A stretch of 64,000 nt of DNA from Litchfieldia alkalitelluris (GTDB lineage Bacteria > Bacillota > Bacilli > Bacillales > Bacillaceae_L). The DNA is taken from the NCBI RefSeq assembly GCF_002019645.1, contig NZ_KV917374.1, forward strand, positions 3,608,696 to 3,672,695. Reading direction: 5' to 3'. A model generated the notes under the pieces. The model was not told the origin of the DNA. It saw nothing but the letters and a program-made list of their open reading frames with translations, and made no database searches. Each line of letters begins with the position of its first letter. Positions within the stretch are counted from its first letter, which is position 1. Position numbers and translations under genes: made by a program. Below, piece after piece: positions 36,214 through 44,783 of this stretch.

Positions 36214-37827
36214 TTAGTGCTTAGGAACCACTTCTTCTCTCAATACTCTTCTTAGAATTTTACCAACATTTGTCTTAGGAAGTTGTTCTCTAAATTCTAC
36301 AATTCTGGGAACCTTGTAAGTTGCCATATGCTCCTTGCAGTATGTGATAATATCTTCATCAGTCGCATTCTTTCCCGATTTTAGTACCACGACAGCCTTA
36401 ACTGTTTCCCCTCTGTATTTGTCTGGAACTCCAATTACAACAGCTTCTTGCACTGCTGGATGCTCATAAATTACCTCTTCAACATCACGAGGGTAAATAT
36501 TATAGCCACTGGCAATAATCAGATCTTTTTTGCGATCAACAATATAAACGTACCCGTCTTCGTCGACACGAGCAATATCACCTGTGTACAACCAGCCATC
36601 TCTTAATGTATGGGCTGTTTCTTCAGGCATATTCCAATATCCCTTCATTACCTGTGGACCTTTTATCACTAACTCCCCAAGCTCACCAGTCGGCACTTCT
36701 ACCATCCCCGTACCTAAGTCTACAACTTTATAGTCAGTTGATGGAAAACCTATTCCAATACTACCTGGCTTTCTTTCGGCAAACATTGGATTACAATGAG
36801 TGGTCGGTGATGCCTCAGACAACCCATATCCTTCTAAAACTTTTGCCCCAGTTTTACTTTCAAATTCTTTCATTAATTCAACTGGCATTGGAGCACTCCC
36901 ACTATTACAAATTCGTATACTATCAATTCCATACTCTTGTGCCTTCGGATGATTTGTTAAGGCCACATACATCGTCGGAACCCCTGGGAATGTAGTAGGT
37001 TTTTCTCTTTTTATTGTTTCTAACATTTCCTCAAGCTCAAATCGAGGTAATAATATATTAGTCGACCCACAATAGATTGATAGGTTCATCCCTGATGTCA
37101 TTCCAAATACATGAAATAGCGGAATAACTGTTAAGGCTCGTTCTTCTCCAAATGTGAAATCATTCTTGAAAAACTCATAGGATTGAAGAACATTGGCCAC
37201 GATATTTCTATGAGTTAACATCGCACCCTTTGATCTTCCCGTAGTCCCACCAGTGTATTGAAGAACCGCAATATCATTCTCTGGCTCAATGTCCACAGGT
37301 GTAAATTTACCTGTTGCAGATTGCATATAAGATTCAAAAGTGTAGTCTGGTTCAAAGGATTGATCTGTTGGTTGAAGACCAACGACAATTACGTTTTTCA
37401 CATTTGTTTCAGCTTGAACCGACTTTAATCTCGGATAAAGTGCATCATAGACGATAATAGTTTCTGCAGCCGAATCTGAAAGTATATGCTGAAGTTCTCT
37501 TTCCACAAGCATTGGATTTACCTGAGTAACAATTCCACCTACTCCTAAAATTCCATAGTAGGAAATCACTTACTGTGGACAATTCGGAAGCATGATTGCA
37601 ACACGATCCCCTTTTTGGACACCATTTGATTGAAGTGCTGATGAAAAAACATATGCTAATCCAACCAATTCCTTATAGGAGATTCGCTTATGATAAAAAA
37701 CAATTGCTTCGTTTTCAGGAATTTTTTGTGCGCTTTCCTGGAGAATATCATTCATTGTAATCTTAGGAATTTCAATTTCCTTTGAAACCGAATTAGGATA
37801 TTGTTTTAGCCAACTTTTCTCTCTCAT
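36214..37827 (-). pseudogene. Long-chain acyl-CoA ligase (AMP-forming) with an in-frame stop
   Basis: ATG at 37827 after GGAGGCGTTTAC. The frame runs 85 codons to MLPNCPQ, meets TAA at 37570-37572, then continues in the same frame with VISYYGILGVGG to 36214. A tyrosine codon (TAT or TAC) changed to TAA by one substitution explains it. The rest is intact: P-loop YTGGTTGRSKGAMLTH, GYGLSEASP, YTGDIARVDEDGY, and the catalytic Lys in PKTNVGKILRR. Restart at the GTG directly after the stop might yield a truncated protein, but its N-terminal domain would be lost. Confidence 0.88.
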
Positions 37828-37945
37828 GTAAACGCCTCCATTTTTTTGTTGATACTTTATCAATAATGTTAGATACCTAGTTATCAGGAGTTAAGAACTC
37901 GGACAAAAGGCACAGTGGTGTTCCTCCAATTTACCGAACTTTGAC

Positions 37946-38257
37946 ACTTGTTTGTATTTCCTTCCGCCAGAATTTCTTTCTACTTTGGCCCGATTTCCCG
38001 TCAAACCCGCCGAATTCAATCACTTTTCCACCGTATTTTCATACTTGGACACACGGTTCGATTGCCTTTCGCCGGATTTCTTTCTACTTCGGCCCGATTT
38101 CCCGTCAAACCCGCCGAATTCAATCACTTTTCCGCCGGATTTTCATACTTGGACACATGGTTCGATTGCCTTACGCCGGATTTCTTTCTTCTTCGGCCCG
38201 ATTTCCCGTCAAACCCGCCGGATTCAATCACTTTCCCGCCGTTTATTCGACTTGAAC
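37946..38257. repeat. 104-bp tandem repeat, three copies
   Basis: The GGCCCGATTTCCCGTCAAAC block recurs at 37987, 38091 and 38195, exactly 104 bases apart, with TTCGATTGCCTT at 38057 and 38161. Copies differ at only a few positions. It is much richer in G+C than the flanks and sits between a divergent-free pair of minus-strand genes, the SDR and the broken acyl-CoA ligase. All three frames are open on the plus strand across the array, which is a result of composition and not coding. Confidence 0.92.
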
Positions 38258-38269
38258 TCACGTGAGACA

Positions 38270-39022
38270 TTAAAAAGTAAGTCCTCCCCCATCCACATGA
38301 ATAGTGGAACCCGTTATAAATGATGCTTCATCTGAAGCTAAGAATAAAACTGCATTTGCAACTTCTTCTGGCTGACCAATTCTTCCAAGTGCATTTGCTC
38401 TCGAGATAATTGGCCATTTTCGATCGTTTTGTTTCCAACCATCAATAATCGTCGTATCAATAACACCAGGAGCAATGGCATTAATACGGATATTTTTGTT
38501 ACCATACTCCAATGCCGCATTTTGAGTTAGTCGAATTACGCCACCTTTTGAAGCGTTATAAGGAGCCATATATTTTTGTCCTTTAAACCCTAATAAACTT
38601 GAAGTATTAATAATCGAGCCACTACCTTGTTTTTCCATATAGGGTATGGTAAATTTCATTCCTAGGAAAACTCCTTTTAAATTAACATCAATGACATGTT
38701 CCCATTCATCAACTGAAAGATCCGCTAATTTCACCTCCGAATTTCCAATTCCAGCATTGTTGAATAAAATATCTATTTGGCTATATTCGGCCAATGTTTC
38801 TTTTACTAGATTCTGTATTTCAGCAGGATTTGCCACATTAGCTTTAACAAAGATTGCTTCTCCATCTTTTTCTTTAACAAGCTCAACTGTTTCCAAACCA
38901 AGTTCACTATTCACATCAGATATTACAAGCCTAGCACCCTCTTGGGCTAAGCGGAGAGCTGAAGCACGACCAATCCCTCCGCCACCCCCAGTAATGATTG
39001 CCACTTTATCTTTTACTCTCAC
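38270..39022 (-). CDS. Short-chain dehydrogenase/reductase
   Basis: 250 residues from a GTG preceded by AAAGGGGATAAATCT. SDR motifs TGGGGGIG, NNAG, catalytic Ser in NTSSLLG and the Tyr-Lys pair in YNASKGG, ending ITGSTIHVDGGGL. Similar to 3-oxoacyl reductase/3-hydroxyacyl dehydrogenase type SDRs. Starts five bases after the remnant stop of the thiolase frame, so the two were once one operon. The 104-bp repeat follows its stop directly and may now separate it from the acyl-CoA ligase gene. Confidence 0.88.
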   Translation of the reverse strand: MRVKDKVAIITGGGGGIGRASALRLAQEGARLVISDVNSELGLETVELVKEKDGEAIFVKANVANPAEIQNLVKETLAEYSQIDILFNNAGIGNSEVKLADLSVDEWEHVIDVNLKGVFLGMKFTIPYMEKQGSGSIINTSSLLGFKGQKYMAPYNASKGGVIRLTQNAALEYGNKNIRINAIAPGVIDTTIIDGWKQNDRKWPIISRANALGRIGQPEEVANAVLFLASDEASFITGSTIHVDGGGLTF

Positions 39023-39026
39023 AGAT

Positions 39027-39760
39027 TTATCCCCTTTCGAGTATTGGTGCTATTCCTTGTCCTCCACCAAAACAAGCTGTAACTAAGGCATATTTTGCAG
39101 ATCTTCATCTAAGTTCATAAACTGCATTTGTTACTAAAATCCCCCCAGTCGCTCCGAGTGGATGTCCATGTGCGATTGCCCCACGGTTCACATTTAACTT
39201 TGAAGAATCAAGGTGCAACTCTCGATCACAAGCAATTACCTGAGCAGCAAATGCCTCATTTAACTCATTTAAATCTATTTCATCAAGAGTTAATTTTGCT
39301 TTCATTAAAACTTTATATATAGCTGGAACTGGACCAGTCCCCATAATATTAGGATCAACTCCAGCTACCGCAAATTCTCGGATGGTAGCCAATGGTTCCA
39401 AACCTAAATCGTTTGCCTTTTCTCTACTCATAATAACTAGAGGTGCAGCAGCATCATTCAAGCCTGGACTACTACCAGTAGTAACTGTTCAATTCTCTTT
39501 AAAAGCTGGTTGTAACTTCCCTAGTCCTTCAAGAGCCGTGTTTGGTCGAGGGTGTTCGTCTTGCTTAAATAAAAGTGGTTGCCATTTACGTACAGGAATT
39601 GTAATTGGAACAATTTATTCTTCGAATCTATCTTCTTCCATTGCTAGAGCCATTTTTCGTTGGCTATTAAAAGCAAATTCATCTTGTTCTTCTCTTGTAA
39701 TCTCGTATTTTTCTACTGGATTTTCAGCTGTAATACCCATTGGGGATTTCCTATTTCCTT
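39027..39760 (-). pseudogene. Acetyl-CoA acyltransferase (thiolase) remnant with three stops
   Basis: One reading frame carries the C-terminal two thirds of a thiolase: MGITAENPVEKYEITREEQ, TVTTGSSPGLNDAAAPLV, NELNEAFAAQV, GAIAHGHPLGATGG and finally ACFGGGQG. It is broken by in-frame stops at 39615-39617, 39489-39491 and 39105-39107. The first ~120 residues, with the acyl-accepting cysteine, are missing. No frameshift is needed to join the parts. This is a genuine dead gene, not an assembly slip. It lies between two intact SDR genes. Confidence 0.92.
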
Positions 39761-39809
39761 TGGTGATAATTGAGATGAACGTAATTTTGGTGAATATGAA
39801 AAACAGTAT

Positions 39810-40583
39810 TTATAAAACGTGTGTTCCACCATCTACGACAATCGTATCACCAGTAATATAATCAGAAGCTTTCGACGCAAGAAAAAGTGCTACTCCCTTT
39901 AAATCGGTATCAGTACCAAAACGTCTCAAAGGAGTCCCTTCTAATATTCTGTCTTTCCCCCTCTCTATTAACACCTTTGACATCTTTGTTGGAAAAAAAC
40001 CTGGGGCTATTGCGTTAACATTAATATTGTATTGCCCCCATTTAGCTGCAAGATCCTTCGTAAATGTAATGACTGCACCTTTACTAGTGTTATATCCAAT
40101 CGTATCCATATATCGAGGGTCTGTTCCACCTAATCCAGCAACTGAAGAAATATTAATAATTTTTCCTCCACCTTGCTCAATCATAAACTTTCCAACTGCC
40201 TGACTCATAAGAAACACAGCATTTAGGTTAACATCCATTACTTTTTTCCATGCCTCATAAGGCATCTCTGCAACAGGTGCCCCCCATGAAGCACCACTAT
40301 TATTTACGAGGATATCTATTCTTCCAAACTCATTTATCGTTTCTTCAATCACACTTTTAAGATCCTCAGAATTAGTTACGTCACACTTTATAGCTAGTGA
40401 TCTAACCCCTTTATCTATTAAGCTACGAGAAACCTCTTCACAGGCCTCTATTTTTCTAGAACATACAACTACATTTGCTCCTGCTTCAGCAAAACCTTCT
40501 GCAATTTGTTTACCTAAACCTCTACCACCACCAGTAATAATGGCTGTTTTTCCTGTTAAATCGAAGAGTTCAAGGACATTCAT
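39810..40583 (-). CDS. Short-chain dehydrogenase/reductase
   Basis: 257 residues from the ATG at 40583, eight bases after GGAG; a GTG at 40592 would lie in that site. SDR motifs TGGGRGLG, NNSG (Ser in place of Ala), catalytic Ser in ISSVAG and YNTSKGA, end DYITGDTIVVDGGTHVL. Resembles gluconate 5-dehydrogenase and 3-oxoacyl reductase-like SDRs, often found beside ACAD10/11-like dehydrogenases. Second gene of the operon that starts with the dehydrogenase at 41824. Confidence 0.88.
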   Translation of the reverse strand: MNVLELFDLTGKTAIITGGGRGLGKQIAEGFAEAGANVVVCSRKIEACEEVSRSLIDKGVRSLAIKCDVTNSEDLKSVIEETINEFGRIDILVNNSGASWGAPVAEMPYEAWKKVMDVNLNAVFLMSQAVGKFMIEQGGGKIINISSVAGLGGTDPRYMDTIGYNTSKGAVITFTKDLAAKWGQYNINVNAIAPGFFPTKMSKVLIERGKDRILEGTPLRRFGTDTDLKGVALFLASKASDYITGDTIVVDGGTHVL

Positions 40584-40615
40584 GAATTTCACTCCTATCT
40601 GTAAATTTTTATTAG

Positions 40616-41824
40616 TTAGCGATACTTTTTAAGTTCTAATTTTGCTACTTGTGCTTTATGAACTTCGTCTGGTCCATCTGCGATACGGAGTGTTCGTGCA
40701 TTCGCCCATTGTGCAGCTAGTGGGATATCATTACTAACACCTGCACCACCGAAAGCTTGAATGGCTCTATCAATCACAGCTAGAGCCATATTAGGAGCAA
40801 TAACTTTAATCATCGCTATTTCTGCCTTAGATTCTTTATTACCAACTGTGTCCATCATATAGGCGGCTTTTAAAGTTAAAAGACGTGCTTGCTCAATTTC
40901 GATTCGTGACATTGCGATCCATTCTTGGATCACGCCTTGCTGTGATATTTTTTTTCCAAACGCTTCACGTGATTGAACACGCCCGCACATATATTCTAAC
41001 GCTCGTTCAGCCGCACCTATTAATCGCATACAATGATGGATACGACCTGGTCCAAGCCTACCTTGAGCAATTGCAAACCCCTTACCTTCACCCCAAATAA
41101 TATTTGATAGAGGGACACGAACATTCTCAAAGGTAATTTCAGCATGCCCGTGTGGAGCATGGTCATACCCAAATACAGGTAACATTCGTTCTATTTTGAC
41201 TCCGGGAGTATCCAACGGGACAAGAATCATTGACTGCTGCTCATGCTTTGGTGCATTTGGGTCATTCTTTCCCATTACAATCGCAATTTTACAGCGTGGA
41301 TCACCAGCTCCTGAAGACCACCATTTCGTTCCATTTATGACATACTCATCTCCTTTACGAATAATACTAGCTTCGATATTTGTTGCATCAGCTGAAGCGA
41401 CTTGTGGTTCAGTCATTGAAAAGCAAGAACGAATGTCACCATTCAATAATGGCTTCAACCATTGCTCTTTTTGATCCTCTGTCCCATATCGAACAAGTAC
41501 TTCCATATTACCGGTATCAGGAGCATTACAGTTAAATACCTCTGGTGCAATTAAAGACCTCCCCATAATCTCACAAAGAGGGGCATATTCCGAATTCGTT
41601 AGACCTGCACCATATTCACTTTCTGGTAAAAATAAATTCCATAGACCTTGATTTTTAGCTTCTTCCTTCAGCTCTTCAACAATTGTTGGAACCTCAGTCC
41701 AACGATTTGGTTGTTGATTTAATTGGTCTTCATAAAGTTTTTCATTAGGGTAAATGAATTTATTCATGAAAGCGTTTACTTTTTCCTGCAAATCTATTAC
41801 CTTTTTTGAATATGAAAAATTCAT
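40616..41824 (-). CDS. Acyl-CoA dehydrogenase, ACAD10/11-like
   Basis: 402 residues, ATG after AAAAGGGAGGCTAGCGATA. FAD-binding [58 protein letters not shown] and the end [20 protein letters not shown]. The HHCMR and DGPDEVH blocks mark the ACAD10/11 branch, where an Asp stands at the position of the usual base. Human ACAD11 and bacterial relatives act after a kinase has phosphorylated a 4-hydroxyacyl-CoA; a matching kinase gene lies at 32317-33381. A TetR-type operator precedes this gene. Confidence 0.9.
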   Translation of the reverse strand: MNFSYSKKVIDLQEKVNAFMNKFIYPNEKLYEDQLNQQPNRWTEVPTIVEELKEEAKNQGLWNLFLPESEYGAGLTNSEYAPLCEIMGRSLIAPEVFNCNAPDTGNMEVLVRYGTEDQKEQWLKPLLNGDIRSCFSMTEPQVASADATNIEASIIRKGDEYVINGTKWWSSGAGDPRCKIAIVMGKNDPNAPKHEQQSMILVPLDTPGVKIERMLPVFGYDHAPHGHAEITFENVRVPLSNIIWGEGKGFAIAQGRLGPGRIHHCMRLIGAAERALEYMCGRVQSREAFGKKISQQGVIQEWIAMSRIEIEQARLLTLKAAYMMDTVGNKESKAEIAMIKVIAPNMALAVIDRAIQAFGGAGVSNDIPLAAQWANARTLRIADGPDEVHKAQVAKLELKKYR

Positions 41825-41854
41825 TATCGCTAGCCTCCCTTTTAATCACATTAC

Positions 41855-41877
41855 TTACTAACCGGTCGGTATGTTAG
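41855..41877 (-). promoter_or_regulatory. Putative TetR-family operator, copy 2
   Basis: CTTACTAACCGGTCGGTATG matches the site at 35520-35540 in all but one base and lies ~30 bases before the acyl-CoA dehydrogenase start. The minus-strand promoter presumably overlaps it. Confidence 0.65.
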
Positions 41878-42073
41878 GTATATATTAATAATACAACTCT
41901 TTCCCAGAATTATTCAACTATTTTTCTAAAAATTCTAAACCTTACTTTAATTAATTCAAAATTTATAAAATAAGTTTTAAAATTCCCTATTAATTATAAA
42001 TTTTCCAAAGGTACTAGTCCCTTAAGCTTATGTACATATATTATTTTTATAAAATAACACAAAAAAAGATTGC

Positions 42074-42124
42074 CCCTAAAACTCTGACCTATCGATTAAT
42101 CGGTAGTAGGTCAGAATTTTAGGA
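42074..42124 (-). terminator. Terminator of the small hydrophilic protein gene
   Basis: CTAAAATTCTGACCTA pairs with TAGGTCAGAGTTTTAG on the minus strand around a 15-base loop, followed after seven bases by TTTTTTT. The 41880-42073 stretch beside it is AT-rich with no gene. Confidence 0.75.
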
Positions 42125-42150
42125 AAGACAACCTTTTCTGTGCTGCAGAA

Positions 42151-42333
42151 TTAAAAAGATCCCTTGTATTCTCCATCATTTTTTGAAGATTTTTTACGTT
42201 TTTCTTTTTCTTTATGCTTTTGATTAGCATCATGACTTCCAACTTCGTGACTAAACTCTGAATCAGTTTTTGCCGAATCAAAGCCTTGTTTATTCTTTTG
42301 ATCAGCATCATTTTTCTTTGTTCGCTTTGCCAT
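42151..42333 (-). CDS. Small hydrophilic protein, possibly a spore protein
   Basis: 60 residues from the ATG at 42333, placed after GGAGTGATAAAT. Very rich in K, D, N, S and E and without hydrophobic core: MAKRTKKNDADQKNKQGF, TDSEFSHEVGSHDANQ. The EFSHEVGSHDANQ stretch faintly recalls the EFASETNAQ blocks of gamma-type small acid-soluble spore proteins, but the resemblance is weak. Its own terminator follows. An unstructured protein of unknown function is the safe reading. Confidence 0.6.
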   Translation of the reverse strand: MAKRTKKNDADQKNKQGFDSAKTDSEFSHEVGSHDANQKHKEKEKRKKSSKNDGEYKGSF

Positions 42334-42403
42334 ATTTATCACTCCTTGTATCGCTATGTGTTTCAAACATAGTTTTTACAACAAGTGCAATTTCATTCAA
42401 TGT

Positions 42404-43279
42404 CTATTTTAACAATTTATATAATGCTTGTGTACCGGAATCTCCTTCACCCGTTTTCTCTAATTGGTCATATAAAGATTTTGCTAATTTTAAGCCTGGA
42501 GTATTCATATCCATCTGCTCTGCTTCCTCGATAGCTATTTGCATATCTTTAATAAAGTGCTTAATATAAAAGCCTGGATGGAAATCGCCACTAATCATTC
42601 GTGGAGCTAGATTACTTAAAGACCAACTTCCAGCTGCCCCTGCAGTTATACTCTTAAGTACATTTTCTGGGTCTAATCCTGCTTTATTGGCATATGCAAT
42701 TGCTTCTGAAACACCTATCATATTTGATGCGATGGCTATTTGATTACACATTTTCGTATGTTGACCAGCACCAGCTCCGCCTTGGAGAACAATATTCTTA
42801 CCCATACACTCAAAAATAGGTAAACACGCCTGATAAGCCGTCTCATCTCCACCAACCATAATAGTTAACCTTGCTTCTCTTGCACCAATATCTCCACCTG
42901 AAACTGGTGCATCCAGGGTATGGATCCCCTTTTCCTTTGCTATCTTATGTATCGTTTTGGCTAATGTTGGTGTAGAAGTTGTCATATCTATACAATATGA
43001 TCCACTCTTGGCATTATTTAATATTCCATCTTGGCCTAAATACACTTCTTCTACATCCTGTGGATATCCTACGATTGTAATAATAACATCCGCTGCTTTT
43101 GCTAAATTTGCTACAGAATCGTGCCAAAGGGCTCCTTTTTCTACTAATTCATCTGCCTTTACTTTTGTACGAGTATAGACCAACACTTGATAGCCCGCAT
43201 TCAATAAATGGCTTGCCATACTTTTGCCCATTACACCTGTTCCAATAAAGCCAATGACTTTTCCTTCTTGTGTATCCAA
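42404..43279 (-). CDS. ykwC: Beta-hydroxyacid dehydrogenase YkwC
   Basis: 291 residues from a TTG seven bases after GGAGG. NAD(P)-binding IGFIGTGVMGKSMASHLL, substrate loop DAPVSGGDIGAREA, catalytic Lys in HTKMCNQIAIAS. A 3-hydroxyisobutyrate / 2-hydroxy-3-oxopropionate / gamma-hydroxybutyrate dehydrogenase family member; its length and place near kinA and ykwB match B. subtilis YkwC, whose physiological substrate is not firmly known. With the YVTN protein gene 22 bases upstream it may share a transcript. Confidence 0.85.
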   Translation of the reverse strand: MDTQEGKVIGFIGTGVMGKSMASHLLNAGYQVLVYTRTKVKADELVEKGALWHDSVANLAKAADVIITIVGYPQDVEEVYLGQDGILNNAKSGSYCIDMTTSTPTLAKTIHKIAKEKGIHTLDAPVSGGDIGAREARLTIMVGGDETAYQACLPIFECMGKNIVLQGGAGAGQHTKMCNQIAIASNMIGVSEAIAYANKAGLDPENVLKSITAGAAGSWSLSNLAPRMISGDFHPGFYIKHFIKDMQIAIEEAEQMDMNTPGLKLAKSLYDQLEKTGEGDSGTQALYKLLK

Positions 43280-43301
43280 GAAAAGTCCTCCTTCCTAAAA
43301 T

Positions 43302-44222
43302 TTATTTTTTCAAGTAAGCAATTCCATCAGGATGAATTCCGACCTTAATTCGTCCTTCTTCCTCTAACGTTTCCATATTAATAATGGACACATCATTTGT
43401 TTTATTATTTGCCACAAAAGCTTTACTACCATCCTCATTAAAAACTGTACCACCAGGCCATACCCCAACTCTAATACGCTTCACTTCCCATGGTTTGACA
43501 GTGCCTTTAAGCTCAAACTTTGTATCAATTATTGATAAATCTCCAGATTCTCGGTTTGGTATCAATGCGTATTTTCCGTTAGGTGAGAATACGATTCTTA
43601 TTGGACAAGTCCCTATTCTTCTTTTATGTAAAGTCTCTAAACTCTCAGTATCAATGACAAACAATGTATTATCTTCCTGGTTTGCTACATAGAGCTCTTT
43701 TCCATTAGGATGAACAGCCACACCTTCTGGTCCTTTACCTACTGGGAAATGATTAATGATTTCTTCTTTGTTTACATTCACAACTGTGATGTTGTCACTA
43801 CCTATATTTGGTACATAAACTGTTTCACCATTCGGTGAAAATGAAATCATATGTGAATACTTCTGATACGTAGGAATAACTTTTTCGATAGAGTCGGTTG
43901 CTGTATCAATTATAAACACTTTTTCACTATAAGTTGAAGCCATATATAACTTTTGTCCATCGTTTGTAACTCCTAAGCCATGGGGAAAGTTAAAATCTTC
44001 ATGCTCTACCTTTTTTATGATTTCAAAAGTATCGTTGTCGATGATATTAATTTTATTTCCTAATGAACAAGTCACATACGTTTTCTTACCATCTGGGGTT
44101 ACCACAACCTCATGAGGGTTATAGTCTGTCTCAATTGTCTTTTCAACCAATTGGTTTGTTAAATTTACAAATGATACTGTATCTTCGTCTTTGTTTAAAA
44201 CAATCAGGTATTCTTTATTCAT
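43302..44222 (-). CDS. YVTN-type beta-propeller protein
   Basis: 306 residues from the ATG at 44222, set by TTGGAGGAAATT; a longer frame has no ribosome site. About seven 42-residue repeats of the pattern VTPDGKKTYVT, VFIIDTATDSIEKVI, VAVHPNGKELYVANQ make a seven-bladed YncE-like propeller. No signal peptide, so it is cytoplasmic, unlike many YncE proteins. Function unknown; ligand or protein binding is likely. Lies 22 bases before ykwC and may be cotranscribed. Confidence 0.82.
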   Translation of the reverse strand: MNKEYLIVLNKDEDTVSFVNLTNQLVEKTIETDYNPHEVVVTPDGKKTYVTCSLGNKINIIDNDTFEIIKKVEHEDFNFPHGLGVTNDGQKLYMASTYSEKVFIIDTATDSIEKVIPTYQKYSHMISFSPNGETVYVPNIGSDNITVVNVNKEEIINHFPVGKGPEGVAVHPNGKELYVANQEDNTLFVIDTESLETLHKRRIGTCPIRIVFSPNGKYALIPNRESGDLSIIDTKFELKGTVKPWEVKRIRVGVWPGGTVFNEDGSKAFVANNKTNDVSIINMETLEEEGRIKVGIHPDGIAYLKK

Positions 44223-44348
44223 AATTTCCTCCAAATTAAATATTTCTTTTCGCATTCCTAAATAATATCATATTTTTTTAATCCTATAAAAACAAACTAT
44301 TTGTTTATCACCCATAAAAATTTAAAAAATTGGTGATTTGTACCTGTC

Positions 44349-44374
44349 GGACACTAGTGAAGTTACATAAAGTA
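44349..44374 (+). promoter_or_regulatory. Candidate sporulation sigma (sigma-K-like) promoter
   Basis: CATAAAGTA at 44366-44374 fits the mother-cell -10 form CATAnnnTA, with GGACAC 15-17 bases upstream as a -35. It lies ~30 bases before the first YjcZ-type peptide, a family made in sporulation. The call rests on motif match alone. Confidence 0.45.
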
Positions 44375-44403
44375 TAACAAATCGATTGAGGAGGTGTTTC
44401 GTA

Positions 44404-44511
44404 ATGGGTGCTGTTGCAGGTGCTGGATATGGAGCAGGTTTTGCTTTGATCGTTGTTCTATTCATTTTATTGATCATTGTAGGTGCTGCGTACGTAGGTT
44501 ACGGATACTAA
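44404..44511 (+). CDS. YjcZ/SscA-family sporulation peptide 1
   Basis: 35 residues, ATG after GAGGAGGTGTTTCGTA. A glycine-rich start ([11 protein letters not shown]) runs into one hydrophobic helix ([17 protein letters not shown]) and a GYGY end. This is the YjcZ family of Bacillus, which includes the spore-coat assembly peptide SscA. Likely made in the mother cell and placed in spore membranes or coat. Followed after 32 bases by a paralogue with the identical helix. Confidence 0.9.
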   Translation: MGAVAGAGYGAGFALIVVLFILLIIVGAAYVGYGY

Positions 44512-44543
44512 AACTAAAAAGATAAAGAAAGGAGATGTTAAGA

Positions 44544-44666
44544 ATGGGCTATTGTGGATATGGATATGCGGCTCCTGTTGCGCCTGTTTCTGGTTGGGGT
44601 AGCGGATTTGCATTAATCGTTGTATTGTTCATTTTATTAATAATTGTTGGGGCAGCTTGGTTATAA
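44544..44666 (+). CDS. YjcZ/SscA-family sporulation peptide 2
   Basis: 40 residues, ATG after AAAGGAGATGTTAAGA. The N-terminus MGYCGYGYAAPVAPVSG differs from its neighbour, but the helix [18 protein letters not shown] is identical at amino acid level. A recent tandem duplication is therefore likely. Contains one Cys. Same operon as peptide 1; a terminator follows at 44737-44779. Confidence 0.9.
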   Translation: MGYCGYGYAAPVAPVSGWGSGFALIVVLFILLIIVGAAWL

Positions 44667-44736
44667 AAACTTGTAGGTAAGAAGTTTTCCTTATGATTAT
44701 TTTAACTGGAATTCTTGAAGCCAAAAGTTAAACTAT

Positions 44737-44779
44737 AAAAAAAGCCACTCTATGCCATTAATGCATAAAGTGGCTTTTT
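44737..44779. terminator. Bidirectional terminator
   Basis: AAAAAGCCACT pairs with AGTGGCTTTTT, and inside it TATGC pairs with GCATA. Closes the YjcZ pair on the plus strand and the SDR gene on the minus strand. Confidence 0.85.
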
Positions 44780-44783
44780 GACA

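Noticed and set aside
37941-38323. Three overlapping ~100-codon plus-strand frames
   Set aside because: All three frames of the same strand are open at once because of the 104-bp repeat composition; no ribosome sites.
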